In this document: positions 42,785 through 51,475 of the stretch, piece after piece
Layout of the letters: the number at the start of each line of letters is the position of its first letter
Numbering within the stretch: the first letter of the stretch is position 1
Source: Ampelomyces quisqualis
Lineage: Eukaryota > Ascomycota > Dothideomycetes > Pleosporales > Phaeosphaeriaceae
DNA length: 64,000 nucleotides
Assembly: GCA_018398575.1 (NCBI GenBank)
Contig: JAGTXZ010000010.1
Coordinates: forward strand, 992,001 to 1,056,000
Reading direction: 5' to 3'
The notes under the pieces: model-generated
The model's input: only the letters and a program-made list of their open reading frames with translations
Told to the model about the DNA's origin: nothing
Databases searched by the model: none
Translations under genes and position numbers: made by a program

Positions 42785-43813
42785 ATGACCTTCGGCCTAG
42801 AGGCACTCTTCGAGGAGCGCCTTGAAGTGTTTCCAACAGAGCCTTCTTCCGTCTTGCACGCTACAAATGGTCACGTTGAAGCAGTCATCAAGTCACTAGT
42901 CAAAGAGCGCGACGATCTACAAGTGCAGGCCAGAGAGCAAGCGAGTACCATCGAGCAACTTGAGCGGCGTATCTACACCAAAGTGGCTGCCGATGCTCAG
43001 CTCCCCGTGGATGTTGTTCGCCGACTCCAACGCCTCGAGAACGACTGCCAGCATCTTCGCAGTCAAAATGTGAAACTGAATGAAAACCTCAAAGCGGCCG
43101 AGAGTGAGACGGCGACCTTACGCGACACGATTGCTGAAAAGGCTCAGAAGATGAAGGGCGCAAACAGAAAGACCAAGAGTGCGAAGGAGGTGGCAGTCAG
43201 GGTCGAAGAGAAGGCCAAAGATGCCGTGAACGACAAACAGCGACACTTGGCGTCGGAGCGGAAGATGAAGAAAGAGCGCAACGATGCCGTGAACGACAAA
43301 CAGCGACACTTGGCGTCGGAGCGGAAGATGAAGAAAGAGCGCAACGATGCTTTGATGGAGTTGTCGGCAGAACGCAAGATTGCAGAAGACTTGCGCGCAG
43401 AGCTTAAGATCGAGCAGTCTGGCAAACCACACCTGCGTGATATCGAAGGCAGCAAGTCTAATTTCACGACCATCGTCGTCCCCATCGAGTTTAGGATCCG
43501 CCGTCTGGACTACTACCGAACCATCCGACGACTACGCGTCAACCATAATTACCTCATCGGCCGGATGCAGGAATGGCATGGAAAGTGGCTGGCAAATCTG
43601 AATGAAGAAAACAAGGAAGAAGGAGAAAAAAAAGACGACAATTATCTCGAGGATTCAGGTGAAGATGGTTCGCTGTACGATGACGAAGACATGTTGTATG
43701 GTGGTATGCTGGAGGGTGGGAATAGTATGACAGGAGCTGAGCATGACAGCTGGCGCTCAATGCGCGCACTCGAGCAGATCTGTCGCTATGCTCACGCTCA
43801 GCACAATACCTGA
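42785..43813 (+). CDS. Coiled-coil protein with a perfect 21-residue duplication
   Basis: This single-exon frame encodes 342 residues. Residues 35-215 form a charged coiled coil (A-S-T-I-E-Q-L-E-R-R-I-Y; N-V-K-L-N-E-N-L-K-A-A-E). Inside it, a 21-residue unit starting D-A-V-N-D-K-Q-R-H-L-A-S-E occurs twice in a row, from an exact 63-bp tandem duplication (43,220-43,282 and 43,283-43,345). The C-terminal half has a basic helical block with R-I-R-R-L-D-Y-Y-R-T-I-R-R-L and an acidic stretch. No family recognised. It is preceded by two other coiled-coil genes in the same orientation. Confidence 0.65.
   Translation: MTFGLEALFEERLEVFPTEPSSVLHATNGHVEAVIKSLVKERDDLQVQAREQASTIEQLERRIYTKVAADAQLPVDVVRRLQRLENDCQHLRSQNVKLNENLKAAESETATLRDTIAEKAQKMKGANRKTKSAKEVAVRVEEKAKDAVNDKQRHLASERKMKKERNDAVNDKQRHLASERKMKKERNDALMELSAERKIAEDLRAELKIEQSGKPHLRDIEGSKSNFTTIVVPIEFRIRRLDYYRTIRRLRVNHNYLIGRMQEWHGKWLANLNEENKEEGEKKDDNYLEDSGEDGSLYDDEDMLYGGMLEGGNSMTGAEHDSWRSMRALEQICRYAHAQHNT
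43220..43345. repeat. Exact 63-bp tandem duplication inside a coding region
   Basis: Two adjacent 63-base copies (43,220-43,282 and 43,283-43,345) appear identical, keep the frame and add three turns of heptad pattern to the coiled coil. Identity at synonymous sites indicates a recent slippage or unequal-exchange event, so copy number may vary between strains. Confidence 0.9.
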
Positions 43814-44125
43814 GCCTGGGGGGCTAGGTCTAGTGCAACCCGTCGCGAGTGTCCTCTAGGCCACGCGAGGCGCTCAGCGGCGATGGAGGCGGACGACTCG
43901 AGCATGTAGCCGTCAGGGCTACAACTACTGGGCCTAGCTTCATATAAAGTACTGCAAACAAGCAGCTCATCATCTTGCTTACTTATTGTTGTGTGGTCAG
44001 TAAAGTGATGTCGTTCGTCCTTGGCGCCGTCAGCCTCGAGGACGCTGACGCTTGAAACTCCGACGCACGTACCTACGGTACCGTTAACTGCACCATCGCA
44101 TCGCGCAAGCGCTCCAACTCCAACC
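43814..44125. other. TRS31 upstream region, 312 bp
   Basis: Short intergenic stretch. The TRS31 frame is open upstream to about 44,021 but without a better start. No element recognised. Confidence 0.4.
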
Positions 44126-45019
44126 ATGTCCAACATTCTCCCTCTGCACCATCCCACTCGCCAAAACCCGCAGCCAACTTCCGCAAGCTCCTCTACCGGC
44201 ACAATCAAGCCGCCAGCACAAATACAACCGCAATTCACCGTTGCACGTGGGCAGAGCGGAGCGACCATGAGCTCAAACCCGAGTCAAGGGTCGGGGTTGC
44301 GATATCCGTCGAATAAGAAGAGCATATACGATAGAAATCTGAATCGGAGTAAGAATGCGGAGCTTAGTAGAGCGGCGTTTGCGTATCTCTTTATCGAGAT
44401 GATCGCATATGCGCAGAAGGGAGCAAAGGATGTGGGAGATCTCGAGCAGAGGTATGTCGCAGATGCATCACTTCCTGATCGATCGTGCTTTGGACTACTC
44501 GATCTCGCACCTTCACAAGAGAAGACTTGTTGCTGACGAATGGCCCGAAGATTAAACCAACAAGGTTACCCCATCGGCGTCCGACTCCTCGATCTCCTCC
44601 TCTCGCGCTCTGCCAACCCACTCGCAAGCATACGTCCCACGCGAGTCATAACACTCGTACAATTCATCGCACAACAAGTCTTCCGGCACCTGTTTGGGCG
44701 GGCTGCGGATGCCCTGGAGCGCTCAGGGTCCGACCCGAGTCAGTACATGATTTTTGACAACGAACCGCTGGTAAACCAGTATATATCATTGCCGAAGGAG
44801 CTGTCAAGTTTGAATTGTGCGGCGTTTGTGGCTGGCGTGATTGAAGGCGTGTGCGATGGGGCGGGGTTTCCGACGGAAGGCGTGACGGCGCATAGTGTTG
44901 GAGAGCAGGAGGAGAGCAAGGAAGGAAAGGCTATGTGGCCAGGGAAGACGGTGTTTTTGATCAAGTTCAAGCCGGAAGTGCTTGAGAGGGAAGAGATACT
45001 GGGGCGGGGTGGTGGCTGA
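44126..45019 (+). CDS. TRS31: TRAPP complex subunit Trs31
   Basis: Exons 44,126-44,451 and 44,551-45,019 around a 99-bp intron (264 residues). Trs31 (TRAPPC5) is a Bet3-family core subunit of the TRAPP tethering complexes, which activate the Rab Ypt1 at the Golgi. After a Pro/Ser/Gln-rich leader come the family blocks I-Y-D-R-N-L-N-R, L-S-R-A-A-F-A-Y-L-F-I-E-M-I, L-N-Q-Q-G-Y-P-I-G-V-R-L-L-D-L-L, and L-N-C-A-A-F-V-A-G-V-I-E-G-V in the C-terminal Bet3-type fold. The splice falls within the block E-Q-R|L-N-Q-Q-G. The ATG chosen gives the shortest leader. The coding strand changes from C-rich to G-rich along the gene. Confidence 0.9.
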
Positions 45020-45519
45020 GCGGACACTGATTGAGGCACGGTAATTATGGCCCTCAGATGACTACATGACGCCTACAGTACTATTGCATGGATGACGAGG
45101 CGTACTTCTCGGGTGCGCTCACACGTGTTTGCAATCTAATGATACAACGAGCGCGAACGTGGCATCCATATCTACATTGCACTTGTGCGCGATATCTTGG
45201 AACGTTGCATGAATTCGCAATGCTTTCTCCGACTCATCCAACATCGAAAACCGCGGCTTTTGTAAGGCTTCTATCACGGACTACCATATGCGGCAAGCGC
45301 TGCAACACGTGCCGATGACAAATGCGGATTGGCGCGAGCTTGCTAAGATGCCCGAATCTCGCCGCAAGCCACTGCTCAGCAAGTGGAAGATTCTACAGCA
45401 TTGCGACATTCCACTTAACTGTATAAAATCTACCGTCGTTCTCATGCCCACATCATACACACTCAAATTAACCACACAATCTCATACCATCACAACAACC
45501 ACATCTCTCAGATCCCAAA
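45020..45519. other. Intergenic, 500 bp
   Basis: 3' region of TRS31 and promoter of the thioredoxin gene. A CA/CT-rich leader (45,460-45,519) precedes the thioredoxin ATG. No gene seen. Confidence 0.45.
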
Positions 45520-45987
45520 ATGCCAACCGAAATCTCCGCAACCCTACATTTCCGCACCCTCCTCAACGCACACACCTACCTCATTGCAGACTTCTACGCA
45601 ACATGGTGTCCACCCTGCAAGCAAATCGCGCCAATCTACAACCAACTCTCCACCTCACATTCCTCGCCCGCTAAATTCGCCTTTGTCAAAGTCAACGTCG
45701 ACGAGCAGAGAGAACTTGCAGCGCAGTATGGCGTAACCGCCATGCCTACTTTTCTGGTGTTTAAAAATGGACAGAAAATAGATGAGATTAGGGGCGCAGA
45801 TGTGAGGAGGTTGAAGAGTGTGGTGGAGGGTGTGGTTGCGGAGGTTAAGAAGGTCCAGGCACAAGTGTCGCAGTCGGAGCCAAAGGCAGCGGAGGAGAAG
45901 AAGGTGGATGTTGAGGTGGAGGAGATGACGGTTAGTGGAAGTTATGGGATGAATTCGAATGATAATTGGAAAATGTCATTGCGTTGA
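45520..45987 (+). CDS. Thioredoxin-like protein with C-terminal tail
   Basis: Single exon, 155 residues. Residues 1-105 form a thioredoxin fold with the redox motif W-C-P-P-C at 29-33 (cytosolic thioredoxins usually have WCGPC), the V-N-V-D-E block, and the conserved cis-proline in T-A-M-P-T-F. A 50-residue Lys/Glu/Val-rich tail follows, longer than in classical thioredoxin, so it may be a thioredoxin-domain protein with a separate client. No signal peptide; likely cytosolic. It sits 350 bp before another thioredoxin-fold gene, the ER disulfide isomerase, but the two proteins differ and act in different compartments. Confidence 0.88.
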   Translation: MPTEISATLHFRTLLNAHTYLIADFYATWCPPCKQIAPIYNQLSTSHSSPAKFAFVKVNVDEQRELAAQYGVTAMPTFLVFKNGQKIDEIRGADVRRLKSVVEGVVAEVKKVQAQVSQSEPKAAEEKKVDVEVEEMTVSGSYGMNSNDNWKMSLR

Positions 45988-46333
45988 GAAGGGAATGCTT
46001 CTGTGCAATACTCTCAAGGCTCACAATGCGACCCAATGCTTATCTGGTTCGAACAACTCAAAGTATTACTTGTCTTGTGATACGAATTGGAAGATGATGT
46101 GGGGCATTGAGTACATCCGTCGACACCAGTGTGATTACTTTCATAGACTTGAAGGCTGTAAGGCTGAGATCTACCGAGCCGAAACGGTTCAAGGACACGT
46201 TCACCAAGGTGCCACGCCAAGAGTTCGCCGCCGCAGACAGCTCTCGAGCTAACCACCGCCTGCATACATATCTCGCTTCGCACCAAATCTCGTTGAAGCC
46301 CCAATTCTCCCCTTGAAGCCTCAATACGTTAAC
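45988..46333. other. Promoter region of the ER disulfide isomerase gene
   Basis: 346 bp. No gene or clear element recognised; an unfolded-protein-response element was looked for without a convincing hit. Confidence 0.4.
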
Positions 46334-47471
46334 ATGTTGTTCAACCGCTTGATACCTGCAGCGATCGCGCTGCTGCCCGCCCTCGTCTCGGCCGAAGCGG
46401 TCTTAGACCTCACGCCCTCCAACTTTGGCGATGTCGTCCTCAAGTCCGGCAAGCCCGCCCTTGTAGAGTTCTTCGCTCCATGGTGCGGCCACTGCAAGAA
46501 TCTCGCGCCCGTGTACGAGGAGCTTGCCACTGCCTTCCAGCACGTTTCAGACAAGGTCACAGTCGCAAAGGTCGACGCCGACCAGCACAAGTCGTTGGGC
46601 AAGGACTACGGTGTCTCGGGTTTCCCTACCCTGAAGTGGTTCGACGGCAAGAGCAACAAGCCGACCGACTACAGCGGTGGACGCGACCTGGAGAGCTTGA
46701 CCAAGTTCATCACAGAGAAGACGAGCCTAAAGGCCAAGGTCAAGGGCAAGCTACCAAGCCAGGTCACTTACCTCGATGACCAGAGCTTCAAGCAGAAGGT
46801 CGGAAAGGACCAGGACGTTCTTGTTGCTTTTACTGCACCATGGTGCGGCCGTACGTTTTCTGGTCACCCTGTCGCAAATCAACGCTAACATCTGCTTAGA
46901 CTGCAAGACTCTCGCCCCCATCTGGGAGACTCTTGCCACCACCTTCGCCAACGAGCCCGACGTCCTGATCGCCAAGGTCGACGCCGAAGCCGAGAACGCC
47001 AAAGCCCTCGCCCGGGACCAGGGCGTCCAGTCATACCCCACTATCAAATACTTCAAGAAGGGCAGCATCGAGCCCTCCCCATACGAAGGTGCCCGCGGCG
47101 AGAAAGACTTTGTTGACTTTTTGAACGCCAACTCGGGCACCCACCGCGCGGTTGGCGGCGGTCTCGATGCCACTGGCGGCACCATCGAAGCCTTCAACAC
47201 CATTGTTGAGAAGTTCCAGGGCGCATACAGCGACGGTGTCGACGAGGCCAAGAAGCTCGCGGACACCCTCCAGGACAAGTACGCTCAGTACTACGCCAAG
47301 GTCTTCCAGAAGGCCAGCGCGAACGAGGGATACGCTGAGAAGGAGTTCAAGAGGCTTCAGGGCCTTATCAGCAAGGGCAACCTGGCGCCCGCGAAGCTCG
47401 ATGACCTTGTGAGCAGGAGCAATATCCTGAGGAGGTTCCTGGGTACCTCTGAGGAGAAGAGCGAGTTGTAG
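46334..47471 (+). CDS. erp38: ER protein disulfide isomerase, P5/Erp38 type
   Basis: Exons 46,334-46,850 and 46,900-47,471 (362 residues). It begins with a signal peptide (about residues 1-20, hydrophobic A-A-I-A-L-L-P-A-L). Two thioredoxin domains follow, each with W-C-G-H-C (residues 50-54 and 170-174), then a helical C-terminal ERp29-like domain. This is the fungal Erp38/TigA layout. It forms and rearranges disulfides in secretory proteins in the ER lumen. The 49-bp intron splits the His codon of the second active site. The last four residues are K-S-E-L, a variant of the HDEL/KDEL retrieval signal. The ATG chosen places the signal peptide at the very N-terminus. Confidence 0.92.
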
Positions 47472-47776
47472 ACAAAAACATGTTTGAGATAGCTTACGAC
47501 ATTGCATGATCAGCGATTGGCCTTCGGGATATCCCTTTTGATCAGCACGGAACAGGATATGTTGGGAGATGCAGTAGCGAATGCCAACGCTGGTGTATCT
47601 TGTACGAGAATGAAGATGAGAATGACGGCAGTGTACGGTATCGAAACGTGAACAATTCGGATGTCTATGATTGTACTCCGTAACTCCGCGACGCCATGAC
47701 ACATACTAGCGACATTGGAATTCCATGATGTCGCGCTTCCTTGGTCACCACGATAACACAAAACGGCCCCTAGCAG
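47472..47776. other. Intergenic between convergent genes, 305 bp
   Basis: The disulfide isomerase (+) and the HSBP1-like gene (-) end here. It contains TACTCCGTA at 47,674-47,682. Nothing else seen. Confidence 0.45.
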
Positions 47777-48125
47777 CTACTTTTCCGAATCCGAGCCTTT
47801 GCCACTATCATTGGCTTGGATATTCGCTTCGAGATTGTCTAGTCGCCGTGACATGTCGTCCACTGCGTGCGTTAGCAATCACGTTCAGTCCGCCATTAAG
47901 AGTGGCTTACTCTTTGCGAGTAGCTCGCTGCTGATCGTGGAGAATTTGGTGTTGAGTTGGCTCAGTAGGTCGTCAACGACGGCTGCGAGTTCGCTGGAGC
48001 CATCGGGATTTGGATTCGACGACTAGATACTAGGTCAGGATGATGGCGACATGTGCTTTGAGCTGTAGGGTACACACGTGTGCCTCGCTTGCTGTGCGGT
48101 CGATTTGTGATCGTGGAGTGGCCAT
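47777..48125 (-). CDS. HSBP1-like heat shock factor binding protein
   Basis: A very small gene of three exons on the minus strand: 48,125-48,078, 48,022-47,911 and 47,862-47,777, with introns of 55 and 48 bp (81 residues). The spliced protein has the signature L-A-A-V-V-D-D-L-L-S-Q-L-N-T-K-F-S-T-I-S followed by L-L-A-K-M-D-D-M-S-R-R-L-D-N-L-E, the coiled-coil core of HSBP1. In animals HSBP1 binds the trimerisation domain of heat shock factor 1 and damps the stress response. It can also act in WASH complex assembly. The fungal role is less well known. The gene is easily missed because no exon exceeds 112 bp. The second intron splits the K-M junction. It shares a 310-bp promoter with EBP2. Confidence 0.88.
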
Positions 48126-48435
48126 TTTGTAGACAATGAGTAATCCGATGCGACATCAATCGCTTGCTAGGCTCGATAATCAGCCGAGTTAGTCGTGGAG
48201 TACTCCAAAGTAATGTATATGCATACAAAGCAGCAAAGGTGAATGCCAAGTCCGAGGCAGCCACGTGACGCAGGCCGCGGCTTCTTGCCGAAGGCGCAGG
48301 CGGTCACAGTAGCGTGCGCGCTAACCTTTTCTGCGCCAAGATTTCGAACTTCCAGATAATTTTTGGAGCTTTGACGTTTGGTCTGTTTTGATTACATTGC
48401 GCCTTCACGCTGATACGCCCAAGGATTCGATCGAA
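48126..48435. promoter_or_regulatory. Divergent promoter of HSBP1-like gene and EBP2
   Basis: 310 bp between the two start codons, which point away from each other. It holds GTCACGTGG-like and GCGCGC-rich elements at about 48,262-48,322, but no site I can assign. The pairing suggests possible co-regulation of a stress modulator with ribosome biogenesis; this is inference. Confidence 0.4.
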
Positions 48436-49729
48436 ATGGCGAAAAGCAAGCTTAAGTCCGCGCTCGACAACGAGAAAGGTCGAAACATCAAGCTCGAGAA
48501 GCAGCGTAAGCAAGAGAAGGCCGCGAGGCAGCGCAAAGAGAAGAACAGGCCACAACCTGACGAGGATGACGCCGAAGAGGACGGAGGCGTGCCGCTAGAC
48601 GAGGTCGAGGTTAAAGTTAATGGAAAGGCGAAGAAGCAAAAGAAGGCTGGCAAGCCCGCGCCTTCTGTCAAGGAGCCAGAATGGGAAACAGACGGCAGCG
48701 AGGACGATGACGATAGTGACGATGACGACGATATGCCTGAGCGGCCTGTGCTAGATCTCTCACATCTTGAGGACAGCGAGAGCGACATCAGCTCGGACGA
48801 GGAGGAGATGCGTAAGCAGGAGCGCGCAGAGGACGATGACGAGGCCGACGACGACGACGAAGATGACGACGAGGATGACATCCCGCTGTCGGACATCGAG
48901 TCGCTGGCTTCGGAAGACAAGGGCGACATCATCCCGCACCAACGTCTTACCATCAACAACACGACCGCTCTCACCGCCGCGCTCAATCGCATACAACTTC
49001 CCTACTCCAAGCTTGCCTTTTCAGAATATCAGTCCGTGGTTACCGATGAGCCAGTCGACATCCCCGACGTCGAAGACGATCTCAACCGCGAACTCGCCTT
49101 CTACAAGCAGTGCCTGTCCGCAGTCAAGGATGCACGGGGCAAGCTGAAGAAGGAAGGCGCGGGGTTCTCGCGGCCGGCAGACTACTTCGCGGAGATGGTC
49201 AAGAGCGACGAACACATGGGCAAGATCAAGCAGAAGCTGATCGATGAGGCAGCTGGCAAGAAGGCTTCTGCTGAGGCACGGAAACAGAGAGACTTGAAGA
49301 AATTTGGCAAGCAGGTCCAGGTTGCTAAGATGCAAGAGCGCGCAAAGGAGAAGAGGGATACCATCGAAAAGATCAGCCTTCTCAAGAGGAGTAGGTCGAT
49401 TGCGCCTTTGTGCACACTGAAATAATGCTAACAGTCCAACAGAGCGACAAGGCGCTGAGATCGGCAACACCCATGAGGAAGACCTCTTTGACGTCGCCCT
49501 CGATAACGATACCAAACCAGGCGACCGCCGAAGAAGTGACGGCAAGCCCGACACCAAGCGCGCAAAGAAAGACCAGAAGTACGGATTCGGCGGCAAGAAA
49601 CGACACGCGAAGAGCAACGACGCAAAGTCTAGTGCCGATGGAAGAGACTTTTCGGTCAAGAGGATGAAGGGTAAGACTGGAAGCGGCGCAAAGAGACCGG
49701 GCAAGAGTGTCAGGATGAAAAAGCGATGA
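48436..49729 (+). CDS. EBP2: rRNA-processing protein Ebp2
   Basis: Exons 48,436-49,390 and 49,443-49,729 around a 52-bp intron (413 residues). Ebp2 is a nucleolar factor needed for 27S pre-rRNA processing and 60S subunit assembly. The N-terminus is Lys-rich, followed by long Asp/Glu runs (D-D-D-D-S-D-D-D-D-D) typical of nucleolar proteins. The conserved Ebp2 domain has D-D-L-N-R-E-L-A-F-Y-K-Q-C-L, R-P-x-D-Y-F-A-E-M-V-K-S-D-E-H-M, and the C-terminal K-Y-G-F-G-G-K-K-R with K-S-N-D-A. The splice joins L-L-K-R to K-R-Q-G-A-E, restoring the conserved block. Confidence 0.94.
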
Positions 49730-50260
49730 GTTAGTATGTCTAGTGATGTGATCCGATTTGCATTCACATGGCGCTGCGGCGTTGCTCAGAAGTTATAAAG
49801 TGGCCTTGGATTCTATTCGGAGGTGGTCAGTTGGTCTCAGATACCAATACACATGCTCTCGCAAGTTTCTAGTGGCCATCAGTACCTTCATGTTGCGATG
49901 TTTTTTTGTCGTCCCATGTGTCGACCTGACGGCTACACCGTGTTCTTGGTCGGACTAAAGTCATCTTTGGTTCTATCCTGTTCGCCGTCCCCGTGTTTGC
50001 AGCGGTCAAAGTGCGGCTCAACAAAACTACGTAAAGTGCCGCACTCTCACTTTCACTTTCGCCTTCACCTTGAGAGCGACGACGTCACCGCCAGGACAGC
50101 TAGCGCCAGGCACCAATAGTAATATATAAGACTTCTTGTATCTACCTTCATCCTCTACATCTTCTCTACTCTCCCCGTTCAACCACCCCACGATCTCCAA
50201 GTCAACCAACAGCAACACGACCAACCAATCTAAACATACAGACAACCTCCAGCCCACACC
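49730..50260. other. Intergenic, 531 bp
   Basis: 3' region of EBP2 and promoter of the hypothetical gene at 50,261. It includes a TATATAAG box-like stretch at about 50,123-50,130, about 135 bp before the ATG, and a C/A-rich leader. No gene seen. Confidence 0.5.
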
Positions 50261-50983
50261 ATGACGGAAGAAATCTACTTCGCCAGCACCCATTCGACCT
50301 ACACACCCACCAGCCTCTCTCTTCCCACCGACGACTTCACCACCCCACCCCTCACCCCCAACACAATCTTCTACCTCGCGACCATCGCACCCCACACCGA
50401 TACCCACACCCTAACCGGCCCAGTAACAACCTTCACACACCTCCTCCCCGCCATCGAACGCACAGTCAACAACTCGCCCTCAGCAATCGACAAGCTCGAC
50501 GCCCTACGCACCATCGAAGACGTATGGGGCGACACGGAGCCCAACCACGATTTCGAGGCGCGCGGCTTCACCACATTCATCGTCAAGGGCCAGCGCGGCA
50601 CGTATACTATTTTGCAAGTCCTGCGGGAAGACAATGCTGATGTCTTTGCTAATCTGCCTTGTCCCGTGTATACCATCACGAGGCATGGGCCGTTGAGCGC
50701 GGAGGGGAAGGGGTATGTGGGGAGCACGGAGTTGGTGGGGTCGTGGGTGGAGAGGAAGGATGCGAGGGGTGTGGCGGAGAGGTGTATGGGGGAGATGCTT
50801 GAGGGGGAGGAAGGGGTGAAGAGGAGTGAGGATTGGGGGGTTGGGGGGAAGGGGGCGGGGATATTGATGGGTATGACGGCGGAGAAGAGGTGGGAGGTGA
50901 GGATTGCGTATGAGGATCAGGTGCTGAAGAGGGCCAAGGAGGGCATGGAGAGAAAGGGCGAGTATGTTGCGTGGAGGCTTTAG
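50261..50983 (+). CDS. Hypothetical protein, single exon
   Basis: 240 residues starting M-T-E-E-I-Y-F-A-S-T-H-S-T-Y. The first half is Thr/Pro-rich with short hydrophobic strands (I-F-Y-L-A-T-I-A-P-H). The second half is mixed alpha/beta, ending in a helical E-V-R-I-A-Y-E-D-Q-V-L-K-R-A-K-E-G-M. No signal peptide, membrane helix or known motif. A TATA-like box and CA-rich leader precede the ATG, supporting expression. The coding strand is C-rich in the first half and strongly G-rich in the second. Confidence 0.65.
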   Translation: MTEEIYFASTHSTYTPTSLSLPTDDFTTPPLTPNTIFYLATIAPHTDTHTLTGPVTTFTHLLPAIERTVNNSPSAIDKLDALRTIEDVWGDTEPNHDFEARGFTTFIVKGQRGTYTILQVLREDNADVFANLPCPVYTITRHGPLSAEGKGYVGSTELVGSWVERKDARGVAERCMGEMLEGEEGVKRSEDWGVGGKGAGILMGMTAEKRWEVRIAYEDQVLKRAKEGMERKGEYVAWRL

Positions 50984-51475
50984 GCATGGGAAGTCAGTTG
51001 ATGAGTGTGTGCAAGGAAGATGAAAATCATCACTGAGAGTTGAGGGACGACAAAATAACTTGATACGATGGATAGATGCTTGGAAAATTTGCAGCAATCA
51101 TGAAAGCTTGACTGTAATGCCCCCCAGACCAAGATCTGATTCTCTCTTTTCTAGTCCGGTATGTCCTGCACCACCTTGTAGTACATGTACGTCATTCCTG
51201 GAGTCTACACCGTTGTGCAGTGTGGCTCGCATTCTCCATTCTCGCATCGCTCCACCGCCTCACCCCAATCGATCCAGACATCAGGACAGTCGTGCTCGGT
51301 AAGTTCAAGATAACAGTTGCTTAGATCATCTCCTGAAGCGGCGGCTTGTGAAATGGCGGACAAGATTGCCGTAGCTGAAGGCTGCAAGACTCCCATCACA
51401 GCGGGATTATCTTCATGGCTTTAGCTGTTACATTTATCAAGGAAACAGGCCTAGTCCTCAATTAAAGGACCGTCC
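50984..51475. other. Intergenic, with a doubtful small minus-strand frame
   Basis: A minus-strand frame from an ATG at 51,396 to 51,205 encodes 63 residues with four Cys, including E-H-D-C-P-D-V-W-I and C-E-N-G-E-C-E-P-H-C. The biased spacing of Trp, Asp and Cys looks protein-like, but I know no family and see no supporting context. It could be the last exon of a small gene or chance. Confidence 0.25.
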
